Source: Candidatus Shapirobacteria bacterium CG06_land_8_20_14_3_00_40_12 (lineage in GTDB: Bacteria; Patescibacteriota; Microgenomatia; UBA12405). From it: a stretch of 7,160 nucleotides of DNA. The DNA is taken from NCBI GenBank assembly GCA_002780135.1, contig PEWA01000057.1, positions 1-7,160 of the forward strand, read 5' to 3'. The position numbers and the translations under genes were made by a program. Within the stretch, counting starts at the first letter, position 1. Every line of letters starts with the position of its first letter. The notes under the pieces were generated by a model. The model was not told the origin of the DNA. It ran no database searches and saw nothing but the letters and a program-made list of their open reading frames with translations. This document shows, in pieces, positions 1-5,694 of the stretch.

Positions 1-102
1 ATCGTTACAATTTAGTTGAGTCAACGAATACCTAGTTTCGTTACATTATTAGATGAGGCAATACGGCGTTTCCTTTTTTCCAATCAATACTTACACTCAA
101 TT
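1..102. other. Left-edge intergenic stretch without a supported gene
   Basis: I find no coding region here. The stretch holds an 8-bp direct repeat TCGTTACA (2-9 and 38-45) and a short inverted repeat, AACGAA at 23-28 and TTCGTT at 37-42, separated by 8 bp. No T-run follows the hairpin, so I do not call it a terminator. The stretch leads directly into repeat copy A. Confidence 0.4.
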
Positions 103-209
103 CCCATTTGACCATACTATACAAACATATATTACGTATCTTTCCGAATAATATAATTCTGGCTCCCCTACTGGGATACTACTCGGATAATAGAATGGGT
201 AAAAAACTA
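103..209 (+). repeat. Dispersed repeat, copy A (modules L and R)
   Basis: This copy has two parts. The left module (L, about 111-165) aligns without gaps to 3271-3325 in copy B, with 47 of 55 bases identical by hand count, including an unbroken 19-bp block at 127-145. The right module (R, 161-200) aligns without gaps to 4171-4210 in copy C, with 35 of 40 identical. The middle module M, shared by copies B and C, is missing. The right edge runs into the TAG stop codon of the merR-like gene (207-209). The ends carry CCCATT (103-108) and AATGGG (194-199), a possible 6-bp terminal inverted repeat that does not extend convincingly. The function is unknown; a MITE-like element, a 3'-end element or a recombination site are all possible. 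Confidence 0.75.
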
Positions 210-992
210 CTTAATAGGAAGGTATATTTCAAAAAACTGCTTTCTCGGATCCTCACTTACCTTTCGATAAATCTCAAAATCCGGCACCTTATGCCTAATT
301 TCAATCCTGTTCAGGCGACAATACTTCTCTAGTTCCTTCCAAAACAACGACAACAGTTCCCCCGCTCCATTGTGGGTATAGGTAATCACCTTGCCCGGAT
401 TAAATTTCATTTTTTTAATCTCATTTTTATATTTTTGTTTAATTCTCATCCCCCATTTAGCCACCACCGCAATTTTGATCAACGATTTTTTTGGCTGATA
501 AGTTGGGTTCTCAAAAACCGCCATCGTCGTAAAATCTTTACCTTTGTCCTCAAACATCGACGCCAGTTCATCACAATAGTGCCCAATCTCCACATAAGGT
601 CCTACTTTTTCTGTGTAATAGATGTCAAATGGCTTTAGCTTCTTTATCTCCGGCTTAACCATCGTCCCTGTCTCCCCTAAGTTCTTCATAAACTTATCCA
701 AACTATTAAAGCTAAACTTCAAACCCTCAATCTGCTTTTTGATTGATAATTTCTTTTCCTCAAACAAACTTTTGAGATCATTTTTGTTCTTTATTTCCCC
801 AAGGGTCACCCCCAGGGTCGTCAGTAACAATATCATTTGATACTCCAATACCTGCGACTCAGCATAAAGCCGGTATCCCTCCGCCGACACCTCTTTTGGC
901 TTAATTATCTCCAACCCGTCATACCACAAGATTGTCCTCTTGGTTGTCCCGCAAAGCTTTGCTAGCTCTCCGGCGGTGATAAAATCTTGCAT
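207..992 (-). CDS. MerR-family transcriptional regulator with GyrI-like effector domain
   Basis: This 261-residue protein is a dual-domain MerR regulator, a cytosolic DNA-binding protein that twists promoters with overlong spacers. Residues 5-45 form the winged helix-turn-helix, with the helix-turn-helix near 5-22 and the family motif around W23-Y24-D25-G26-L27 leading to the KP and GYRLY wing residues. Residues of about 75-105 are the expected dimerisation helix. Residues of about 115-261 resemble the GyrI-like/BmrR effector-binding fold, with EKVGPYVEIGHY near 128-139 and a closing FFEIYLPI strand. This suggests sensing of a small, perhaps cationic or hydrophobic compound. I chose ATG at 992 because the family N-terminus begins there. 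An in-frame extension to 1172 would run back through the promoter and into the neighbouring gene. The gene is divergent from the UvrA-like ATPase and probably regulates it and itself. Its stop codon abuts repeat copy A. Confidence 0.88.
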   Translation of the reverse strand: MQDFITAGELAKLCGTTKRTILWYDGLEIIKPKEVSAEGYRLYAESQVLEYQMILLLTTLGVTLGEIKNKNDLKSLFEEKKLSIKKQIEGLKFSFNSLDKFMKNLGETGTMVKPEIKKLKPFDIYYTEKVGPYVEIGHYCDELASMFEDKGKDFTTMAVFENPTYQPKKSLIKIAVVAKWGMRIKQKYKNEIKKMKFNPGKVITYTHNGAGELLSLFWKELEKYCRLNRIEIRHKVPDFEIYRKVSEDPRKQFFEIYLPIK

Positions 993-993
993 A

Positions 994-1026
994 TTGACTA
1001 TAACGTAACGTAATAGGTTATTATAG
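994..1026 (+). promoter_or_regulatory. MerR-type promoter/operator driving the UvrA-like gene
   Basis: A -35 box TTGACT (994-999) and a -10 box TATTAT (1019-1024) are 19 bp apart, the overlong spacer characteristic of MerR-activated promoters. An imperfect dyad lies in the spacer: ATAACGTA (1000-1007) opposite TAGGTTAT (1014-1021), matching at 7 of 8 positions. An overlapping perfect pair, CTATAA (998-1003) and TTATAG (1021-1026), has a slightly different centre. The -10 box ends 8 nt before the ATG at 1033 and no ribosome-binding site is present, so the transcript is probably leaderless or nearly so. The boxes and dyad are seen directly; control by the adjacent regulator is inferred. Confidence 0.7.
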
Positions 1027-1028
1027 CA
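1020..1028 (-). promoter_or_regulatory. Extended -10 promoter of the merR-like gene
   Basis: On the minus strand a consensus TATAAT (1025 to 1020) is preceded directly by TGC (1028 to 1026), an extended -10 element. No good -35 box is found at the usual distance. This -10 overlaps the -10 of the divergent promoter base for base on the opposite strand, so the two promoters should compete for polymerase and be coupled through the same operator. It ends 27 nt before the regulator's ATG, and no Shine-Dalgarno is visible. Confidence 0.55.
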
Positions 1029-1032
1029 CCCT

Positions 1033-3258
1033 ATGGACAAAATTGTTATCAAAGGTGCTCGTGAGAACAATTTGAAGAATGTGGATTTGGAGATCCCCAG
1101 AAACCAAATCGTTTGCTTTGTTGGCGTGTCCGGAAGCGGTAAGTCCACTATTGCCTTTGACATCATTGCCAAAGAGGGTCAACGCCAATATTTTGAAAGC
1201 TTAAGTTCTTTGGCCCGCCGTTACCTTCAGAAAAGTAACCGTCCCGATGTTGATGAGATTAAAGGTATTTCCCCCACCGTCATCATCAGTCAGGATCGGG
1301 TTCACCCCAGCCCTCGCTCCACCGTCGGCACTATCACCGAAACCTATACCTACCTTCGGCTTCTTTTTGCCCGATCAGGCTTCCCCATCTACGATTCCTC
1401 TTACTTCTCGTTTAACCATCCACTAGGAGCTTGTCCCCGTTGCAAAGGCTTAGGTAGAGCTATGGATGTTGACACCAATAAACTCGTGAATATCAATAAA
1501 AGTCTCAATGAAGGTGCCATTCTTTATAGTAACTGGCGGGTTGGGTCCATGTACTGGAAAATTATCAAGTCCACCGGCTTCTTTGATATGGACAAAAAGG
1601 TCAAAGACTACACCGACGATGAGCTCAATAAATTGATGTATGCCCCCAAACAAAGAGCTAATAATGACGACAATGGCGTCATCATGCCTATGTATCAGGG
1701 AATTGTCACCCATTTGAATAGCCGGGGTTCCAGCACCCACCGCTACGTTAATGAGCAGGAATTGAGCTATTTCAATTATATTGACTGCCCTGAATGCCAT
1801 GGTTGGCGCCTAAAAAAAGATTCATTGGCAGTAAAAATTGACGGTTTGAACATCGGCCAAGTCGCCAATATGCCGATTGGCGATGCCCTAAATTTTGTCA
1901 AAGCCGTTAACCATAAAAATGCCTCAGTCATCAAACCCCGGCTTATAGAACAACTTCAGTTTTTAGTTAAGGCCAAATTAGGTTATTTGTCACTAAATAG
2001 ATCCACCAGTACCCTCTCCGGCGGTGAAGCCCAGCGGGTAAAATTAGCCCGTCAGCTTGGATGTGATCTGGTTGAGACTATTTATGTGCTCGATGAACCC
2101 ACTGCTGGCCTTCATCCCCGGGATCTGGAAATGGTGGTTAAAAACCTTAAAAGATTAAGGGACGGTAATAATAGTGTCTTGGTAGTGGAGCATGATGAAA
2201 ATGTTATAAAGGCAGCTAATTATATTGTCGAAGTCGGCCCTGGTGGTGGCAGAAAAGGTGGAGAGATTGTCTTTGCCGGTCCCATCAACAAAATGCTATC
2301 CGGTCACACTCTCACTGCCAACTATTTAAATAGACCCTCCCCCACCTCAAGCTCTTTTACTTCCCGATCAGCTACTGGTACCCTCAGTATTAGATCAGCC
2401 AACAGAAATAATTTAAAAAATTTAAATTTAAACATCCCAACCGGCCTTCTGGTTACCCTTACCGGCGTCTCCGGTGCAGGCAAAAGCTCGCTGGTAGAAG
2501 AAATTGTGGCTCAGCACCCTGATAAGGTGGTATTGATTGGTCAACGGACTATTGGCAACAACCGCCGGGGTAGCATCGCCACCTACGTTGGCGTATTTGA
2601 TGAAATAAGAAAGCTTTTTGCCAGGTATAACAATATTAGCCCCTCCAAGTTTAGCTACAACAGCAAGACAGGTTATTGTGAAGAGTGCCATGGCTTAGGC
2701 TTTATTGACATGGATATGAATTTTTTGGGAGAGGTCAGAACCAAGTGTGACAAATGTTTAGGTCAACGCTATCGGCCAGAGGTGTTGACCTATCAATATA
2801 AAAACAAAAATATTTCTGATATTTTGCAAATGACCGCCATTGAAGCCAACGAGTTTTTTGACCAAAAAGAAATCAAGAACGGGTTGCAAATGCTTCTCGA
2901 CGTTGGTTTGGATTATATTGAATTGGGCCAAACCTTAGACACTCTCTCCGGCGGAGAAGCCCAAAGATTAAAGTTGGCCAGCCACCTTCAAAATAAAGGC
3001 GAATTTTATATATTAGACGAACCCACTTCCGGCCTTCACTTTGCTGATGTCGAAAAATTGATGAAGTTATTAAATAAATTGGTGGACAGTGGCAACACTG
3101 TCTTAGTAATAGAACATAACCTAGAGGTCATCCGTCAAACCGACTGGATTATTGATATGGGTCCGGAAGGTGGTGATAAGGGTGGAGAAATTGTCGCCCA
3201 AGGTACTGTTAACGACATTAAGAAATGTCAAAAATCCTGGACAGGAAGATATCTATAA
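1033..3258 (+). CDS. Short UvrA-like twin-ABC ATPase (UvrA2/DrrC-like) lacking the UvrB-binding domain
   Basis: This 741-residue cytosolic protein carries two ABC ATPase halves in UvrA order. Half one has Walker A at G31-T39, signature LSGGEAQR at 328-335, Walker B YVLDEPTAGLH at 351-361 and switch histidine H387. Half two has Walker A GVSGAGKSS at 478-486, signature at 638-645, Walker B YILDEPTSGLH at 659-669 and H696. Zinc-binding cysteine pairs are intact: C134/C137 with C252/C255, and C549/C552 with C572/C575. Full UvrA is about 940 residues. Here the LFARSG segment (111-116) is followed after about ten residues by FSFNHPLGACPRCKGLG, so the UvrB-binding insertion normally between them is absent. 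It can probably bind DNA but should not load UvrB. Known relatives of this build include UvrA2 and the daunorubicin-resistance protein DrrC. With the adjacent MerR regulator, an inducible protection role is likely. The N-terminus fits the family, which supports ATG at 1033. Confidence 0.92.
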   Translation: MDKIVIKGARENNLKNVDLEIPRNQIVCFVGVSGSGKSTIAFDIIAKEGQRQYFESLSSLARRYLQKSNRPDVDEIKGISPTVIISQDRVHPSPRSTVGTITETYTYLRLLFARSGFPIYDSSYFSFNHPLGACPRCKGLGRAMDVDTNKLVNINKSLNEGAILYSNWRVGSMYWKIIKSTGFFDMDKKVKDYTDDELNKLMYAPKQRANNDDNGVIMPMYQGIVTHLNSRGSSTHRYVNEQELSYFNYIDCPECHGWRLKKDSLAVKIDGLNIGQVANMPIGDALNFVKAVNHKNASVIKPRLIEQLQFLVKAKLGYLSLNRSTSTLSGGEAQRVKLARQLGCDLVETIYVLDEPTAGLHPRDLEMVVKNLKRLRDGNNSVLVVEHDENVIKAANYIVEVGPGGGRKGGEIVFAGPINKMLSGHTLTANYLNRPSPTSSSFTSRSATGTLSIRSANRNNLKNLNLNIPTGLLVTLTGVSGAGKSSLVEEIVAQHPDKVVLIGQRTIGNNRRGSIATYVGVFDEIRKLFARYNNISPSKFSYNSKTGYCEECHGLGFIDMDMNFLGEVRTKCDKCLGQRYRPEVLTYQYKNKNISDILQMTAIEANEFFDQKEIKNGLQMLLDVGLDYIELGQTLDTLSGGEAQRLKLASHLQNKGEFYILDEPTSGLHFADVEKLMKLLNKLVDSGNTVLVIEHNLEVIRQTDWIIDMGPEGGDKGGEIVAQGTVNDIKKCQKSWTGRYL

Positions 3259-3262
3259 CACC

Positions 3263-3350
3263 TCTATTTAACCATACCACACAAATATATATTACGTATC
3301 TTTCCAAGTAAAATGATTTTGGCTCGCTGAGTGAAACAATTATCGTACTA
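3263..3350 (+). repeat. Dispersed repeat, copy B (modules L and M)
   Basis: Module L (about 3271-3325) matches copy A at 47 of 55 positions. Module M (3322-3350) matches 4140-4168 in copy C at 22 of 29 positions, a weaker but gapless match. Module R is missing. The copy begins about 5-12 bp after the stop codon of the UvrA-like gene, and its right edge contains the TAG stop codon (3350 to 3348, minus strand) of the kinase-like gene, so it fills the convergent intergenic space between two 3' ends. I see no stem-loop followed by a T-run, so a normal intrinsic terminator is not evident. Confidence 0.7.
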
Positions 3351-3824
3351 TTCAGACAATATATCCTGGACAATTTTTTCAATCGGGCCATTAACATCAA
3401 TAACTTTATCGACCAAACCAAAATCTCTTATTTCTTTTTGGTATTCGAGCATACCTTCAAACCACTGACTTTGATCATCATAATTCTCATTCCTAACCCT
3501 TTTTTCATTTCTTTTTTGAAGTTCCTCCAAGTTTAGAACTAATTGAAGTATCTTAAATCCTTTTTCCTTAGCACTTTTGAGATCTTCAATTGTGAAGTAA
3601 TCGGTATTGGTAAAAAAGATAATGTTGTCCAAAGAGATAATATTTTTAATAATATTTGGAGCTAAAACATGATGTTTATAATCATTATCGACTGGAAATT
3701 GGCCATTATTTGTCCGTGTCAATTCTTCGTCCATTTCACTTACTGGAACATTAGTTAATTGCCGAAGATGGCTAACTAAAGTAGTTTTACCAGAAAGAGA
3801 ACTTCCAATTACAATCAGTTTCAT
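3348..3824 (-). CDS. Small P-loop NTPase, probable nucleotide/small-molecule kinase-like protein
   Basis: This 158-residue cytosolic protein opens with a strand and a Walker A loop (GSSLSGKTT, residues 7-15), as in adenylate kinase, shikimate kinase and similar small P-loop kinases. A hydrophobic strand NIIFF at 67-71 may be the Walker B region, although no clear acidic residue follows it as in most kinases. After a second strand (KILQLVLNL, 91-99), a basic segment with K104, R105, K108, R109 and R111 looks like the LID region that closes over ATP. The C-terminal DKVIDVNGPIEKIVQDIL fits the last strand and helix of the fold. The substrate cannot be told. There is no Shine-Dalgarno; a weak -10-like TAAACT ends 5 nt before ATG. 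The stop codon lies inside repeat copy B, and the gene sits alone between copies B and C with a broken membrane-protein gene upstream. Confidence 0.72.
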   Translation of the reverse strand: MKLIVIGSSLSGKTTLVSHLRQLTNVPVSEMDEELTRTNNGQFPVDNDYKHHVLAPNIIKNIISLDNIIFFTNTDYFTIEDLKSAKEKGFKILQLVLNLEELQKRNEKRVRNENYDDQSQWFEGMLEYQKEIRDFGLVDKVIDVNGPIEKIVQDILSE

Positions 3825-3868
3825 TCTTTAGTTTAACAAAGCCAAAGTTTTTACCCGCTTTGTGCCTG

Positions 3869-3883
3869 CCCGCCTGTGGTGGG
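3869..3883. repeat. GC-rich short hairpin
   Basis: CCCGCC (3869-3874) and GGTGGG (3878-3883) can pair as RNA over six base pairs, one of them a G-U wobble, around a TGT loop. This is a sharp GC-rich island in AT-rich surroundings. The following bases AATAATTTTA are only loosely T-rich, so a plus-strand terminator is possible but weak. The preceding TGCCTG makes the segment resemble palindromic GC-rich intergenic elements that I recall from CPR genomes; that comparison is from memory and unverified. Confidence 0.4.
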
Positions 3884-3901
3884 GAATAATTTTAGAACAA
3901 C

Positions 3902-4118
3902 TTAAATAAGTCCGGAAAAAAGCAGAACCAAAGTCACAGCCGTGATGGCCGCAAAGATACTTACGGTTTTAACAAACAGGTTTACCGCATCTTTTTTCTT
4001 TCCTTCAATAAATATCGGTTTTGTTCTTTAGAGGTAAGGTCACGAAATGTATAATCGTGACACCAAGTAAGATGTATACCCAGGCGCAAAAAGCATTGAT
4101 AAGAGGACTCTTGGACAT
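3902..4118 (-). pseudogene. Frameshifted remnant of a small multi-pass membrane protein gene
   Basis: From ATG at 4118 the first frame reads 37 residues, MSKSPLINAFCAWVYILLG and onward, containing one hydrophobic segment, and stops at TGA (4007 to 4005). The next frame continues from about 4015 as IFIEGKKKDAVNLFVKTVSI and then a second hydrophobic segment ending FSGLI before TAA (3904 to 3902). The total span of 217 nt is one base more than a multiple of three, so the two membrane segments are out of frame. I recall CPR hypothetical proteins of about 100 residues that begin similarly and have an extra membrane segment before the GKKK motif. If that is right, the middle segment has been deleted here, causing the frameshift. 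Alternatively, the first 37-residue frame could be a separate mini-protein. No function is known. Confidence 0.6.
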
Positions 4119-4123
4119 ATTTA

Positions 4124-4129
4124 ATTATA
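4124..4129 (-). promoter_or_regulatory. Consensus -10 box just upstream of the membrane-protein remnant
   Basis: TATAAT on the minus strand (4129 to 4124) ends 5 nt before ATG at 4118, so transcription would begin at or next to the start codon, giving a leaderless mRNA. No convincing -35 box is found. The upstream promoter region would lie within repeat copy C. Confidence 0.45.
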
Positions 4130-4134
4130 GAACA

Positions 4135-4219
4135 AGTATGCTCGCTCTATGGAACGATTATCGAACCAAAAGCTCCCCTGTTGGGATAGTACTCGGATAA
4201 GAGAATGGGTTAAAGCCTA
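4135..4219 (+). repeat. Dispersed repeat, copy C (modules M and R)
   Basis: Module M (4140-4168) matches copy B at 22 of 29 positions, and module R (4171-4210) matches copy A at 35 of 40, including an identical ACTCGGATAA block. Module L is missing, although CAAGTA at 4134-4139 may be the last trace of its junction. As in copy A, a minus-strand TAG stop codon lies at exactly the same offset from the final GGGT of the repeat: 4217-4219 here, 207-209 there. The repeat therefore joins the 3' ends of two unrelated genes in the same way. Confidence 0.72.
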
Positions 4220-5665
4220 TATATTCAACTCTTCTAGTCCAATAATTCCATGGAGTTGTCTGTCAACTGGAGAAAGTGAAAGGTAATGTTTCCAAACCCG
4301 TGGAGCGTGTTTTTTTAAGGTTTTTGCGACTTGGCGGTATTCGGTCTGGTTATTTCCCTCTTGGAGTATAGAGGGTTCCAAAATATGGCAAAGTAATAAA
4401 TTTGGATCCACATCTATTTCATTGACCACCAAATTAGTCAAACGGGCTAAAAGTTCAATTGGAGATTTCGATTCATTAATAGCTTTAGTTGTCAGTTTAA
4501 TTGCGGTACTGTAGCGTTCCCAATTTCTATCCTGGCCACGACCAGCGGCCTCAATATAAACACGGGGAATAGCATACCACACCAAGTTTGAAAGACGGGA
4601 TATTGATTTCTGGTGAGATAAGGGAACTCTTCCTACTTCAAAAAAACCAACTGGTTCACCTTCAGGCCTGGAAGTAGATGATTCAATCTGACTTTCTAAT
4701 GTTGGATTTAGTTCATGAATTAGTGAAACAATAAAACCCTGGGTAAAATCACATTCATCATACCTAGCCCTAGCCCATTCGACTCCGAAATTTCCCGAGA
4801 CCGCTCCCGGTTGAGGACAAGCGTGCCTCCAGGCAGAAACCCACAGTCTTTCCATCGGGCACAATAGATCAATAGCCGGATCATCACCTAAAAATGTACC
4901 CTGTCCAAAATTCTCCGATTTGAGGAAACGTGCTAATCTCTCGGGTGAATAAATACCCAATCTGTCTCTGTCTGCCGGTACCAATGAGTCGTAGAATGTA
5001 CTCAAGGTTTTTGTTCGTTTTACCTCTGTAATTATCCGACTGTAATCGGTCAAAACATTATCCTCCTTTAGTTTTCCGACACTTAAAAGTCTTTTAAGAA
5101 TTAATTCGGTCTTAACTTTGTCTCCTGAAAGAGTTTTAGTTAAGCCTTCGGCAAATCTGACCACCAAGCTGATATCATTACCGACGTTTGGTGCTATCCG
5201 TCTGAAAACTTGCATGGCAGCTTTAAAGTTCCTAAACTTATCCGGACCGGCAATATTCATGTATTCGGTCAATAGTCGAGGTAGAATATATCCGGAAGTC
5301 GGTACTAAAACATTCTCTTTTAATTCCTCAGGAATCCAGTTATTACTATGTTCACCTAATGGCTCTCCCTTAATACGTGGGCGGGGTTCAGTTAATTGAA
5401 GAACTAAATCACCCCGTTTAAGGTGATCTAGTTCCTCAATCAGAACCTGATTTGAGAAAATAACCTCACCGTAACGTTTTTGCATTTCCACGACACCACG
5501 ACCTCCGCTTTTCTTTGGCTTTACTAAGTCAGGGGCAACAGGACAACCGACAGAAATTCCTAAATCTAAAGCACCTTTTTCGTAAGACTGTGTAATAAAA
5601 TTATCACCCCTATCTCCCAACAATACCCTGTCGTAATATTTCCGCACTTGCCTCTCACTAGACAT
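4217..5665 (-). CDS. Protein of unknown function, 482 residues
   Basis: I do not recognise this protein. It has no signal peptide, no long hydrophobic segment, no Walker motif and no zinc cluster; its five cysteines (C41, C269, C283, C305, C426) are scattered. It appears soluble and mixed in fold. The first 130 residues are glycine- and proline-rich with strand-like segments (GDLVLQLTEPRPRI at 85-98). From about 135 onward it looks mainly helical, with many Arg and Glu residues. A segment rich in conserved-type residues, MERLWVSAWRHACPQPGAVSG (271-291) followed by GVEWARARYDECD, would be the first place to look for a functional site. ATG at 5665 is preceded 5 nt upstream by an extended -10-like TGGTAAAAT and has no Shine-Dalgarno. 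The gene follows the 102-residue gene after 29 bp and may be co-transcribed with it and the ATPase gene. The length and uninterrupted frame support a real gene. Confidence 0.8.
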   Translation of the reverse strand: MSSERQVRKYYDRVLLGDRGDNFITQSYEKGALDLGISVGCPVAPDLVKPKKSGGRGVVEMQKRYGEVIFSNQVLIEELDHLKRGDLVLQLTEPRPRIKGEPLGEHSNNWIPEELKENVLVPTSGYILPRLLTEYMNIAGPDKFRNFKAAMQVFRRIAPNVGNDISLVVRFAEGLTKTLSGDKVKTELILKRLLSVGKLKEDNVLTDYSRIITEVKRTKTLSTFYDSLVPADRDRLGIYSPERLARFLKSENFGQGTFLGDDPAIDLLCPMERLWVSAWRHACPQPGAVSGNFGVEWARARYDECDFTQGFIVSLIHELNPTLESQIESSTSRPEGEPVGFFEVGRVPLSHQKSISRLSNLVWYAIPRVYIEAAGRGQDRNWERYSTAIKLTTKAINESKSPIELLARLTNLVVNEIDVDPNLLLCHILEPSILQEGNNQTEYRQVAKTLKKHAPRVWKHYLSLSPVDRQLHGIIGLEELNI

Positions 5666-5670
5666 ATTCT

Positions 5671-5686
5671 ATTTTACCACATTATA
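5671..5686 (-). promoter_or_regulatory. Possible internal promoter before the 482-residue gene
   Basis: In the 29-bp gap on the minus strand there is a consensus TATAAT (5686 to 5681), then an extended -10-like TGG-TAAAAT (5679 to 5671) that ends 5 nt before ATG at 5665. Neither has a good -35 partner. Such A/T-rich hexamers arise easily by chance, so this is a weak call, but it would allow separate leaderless expression of the gene. Confidence 0.3.
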
Positions 5687-5694
5687 GGACCAAA

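Noticed and set aside
161..200. Module R as a tRNA or tRNA fragment
   Set aside because: It has no acceptor-stem pairing, no T-loop sequence GTTCGAATC-like element, and the wrong length; only a 4-bp TCCC/GGGA stem can be drawn.
201..206. T-run after the merR-like stop codon (minus strand) as an intrinsic terminator
   Set aside because: Six T residues follow the TAG, but I find no stem-loop directly before them.
108..332. Plus-strand open frame of 74 codons
   Set aside because: It covers repeat copy A and then runs antisense to the merR-like gene; there is no family signal and no start site.
372..840. Two plus-strand open frames opposite the merR-like gene
   Set aside because: They are antisense shadows of a well-supported regulator, with low-complexity, phenylalanine- and serine-rich translations.
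993..1172. In-frame upstream extension of the merR-like gene to an ATG at 1172
   Set aside because: The extra 60 residues lie antisense to the UvrA-like gene and cover the promoter region. The MerR helix-turn-helix starts at the ATG at 992.
1450..2691. Minus-strand open frames (1450-1800 and 2428-2691) opposite the UvrA-like gene
   Set aside because: They are antisense to conserved ATPase segments and show no motif or start signal of their own.
3218..3421. Minus-strand open frame of 67 codons overlapping repeat copy B
   Set aside because: It overlaps the ends of both the UvrA-like and kinase-like genes and the repeat; it is best explained as chance.
103..4219. CRISPR array or integron attC sites as an explanation for the repeats
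   Set aside because: There are only three imperfect copies with kilobase spacing and no regular spacers. The copies lack the long imperfect palindrome of attC, and no integrase or cas gene is in the window.
5118..5399. Plus-strand open frame of 93 codons inside the 482-residue gene
   Set aside because: It is antisense to a longer uninterrupted frame that has a good context. Other plus-strand frames at 5752-5940, 6318-6602 and 6628-6834 were rejected for the same reason.
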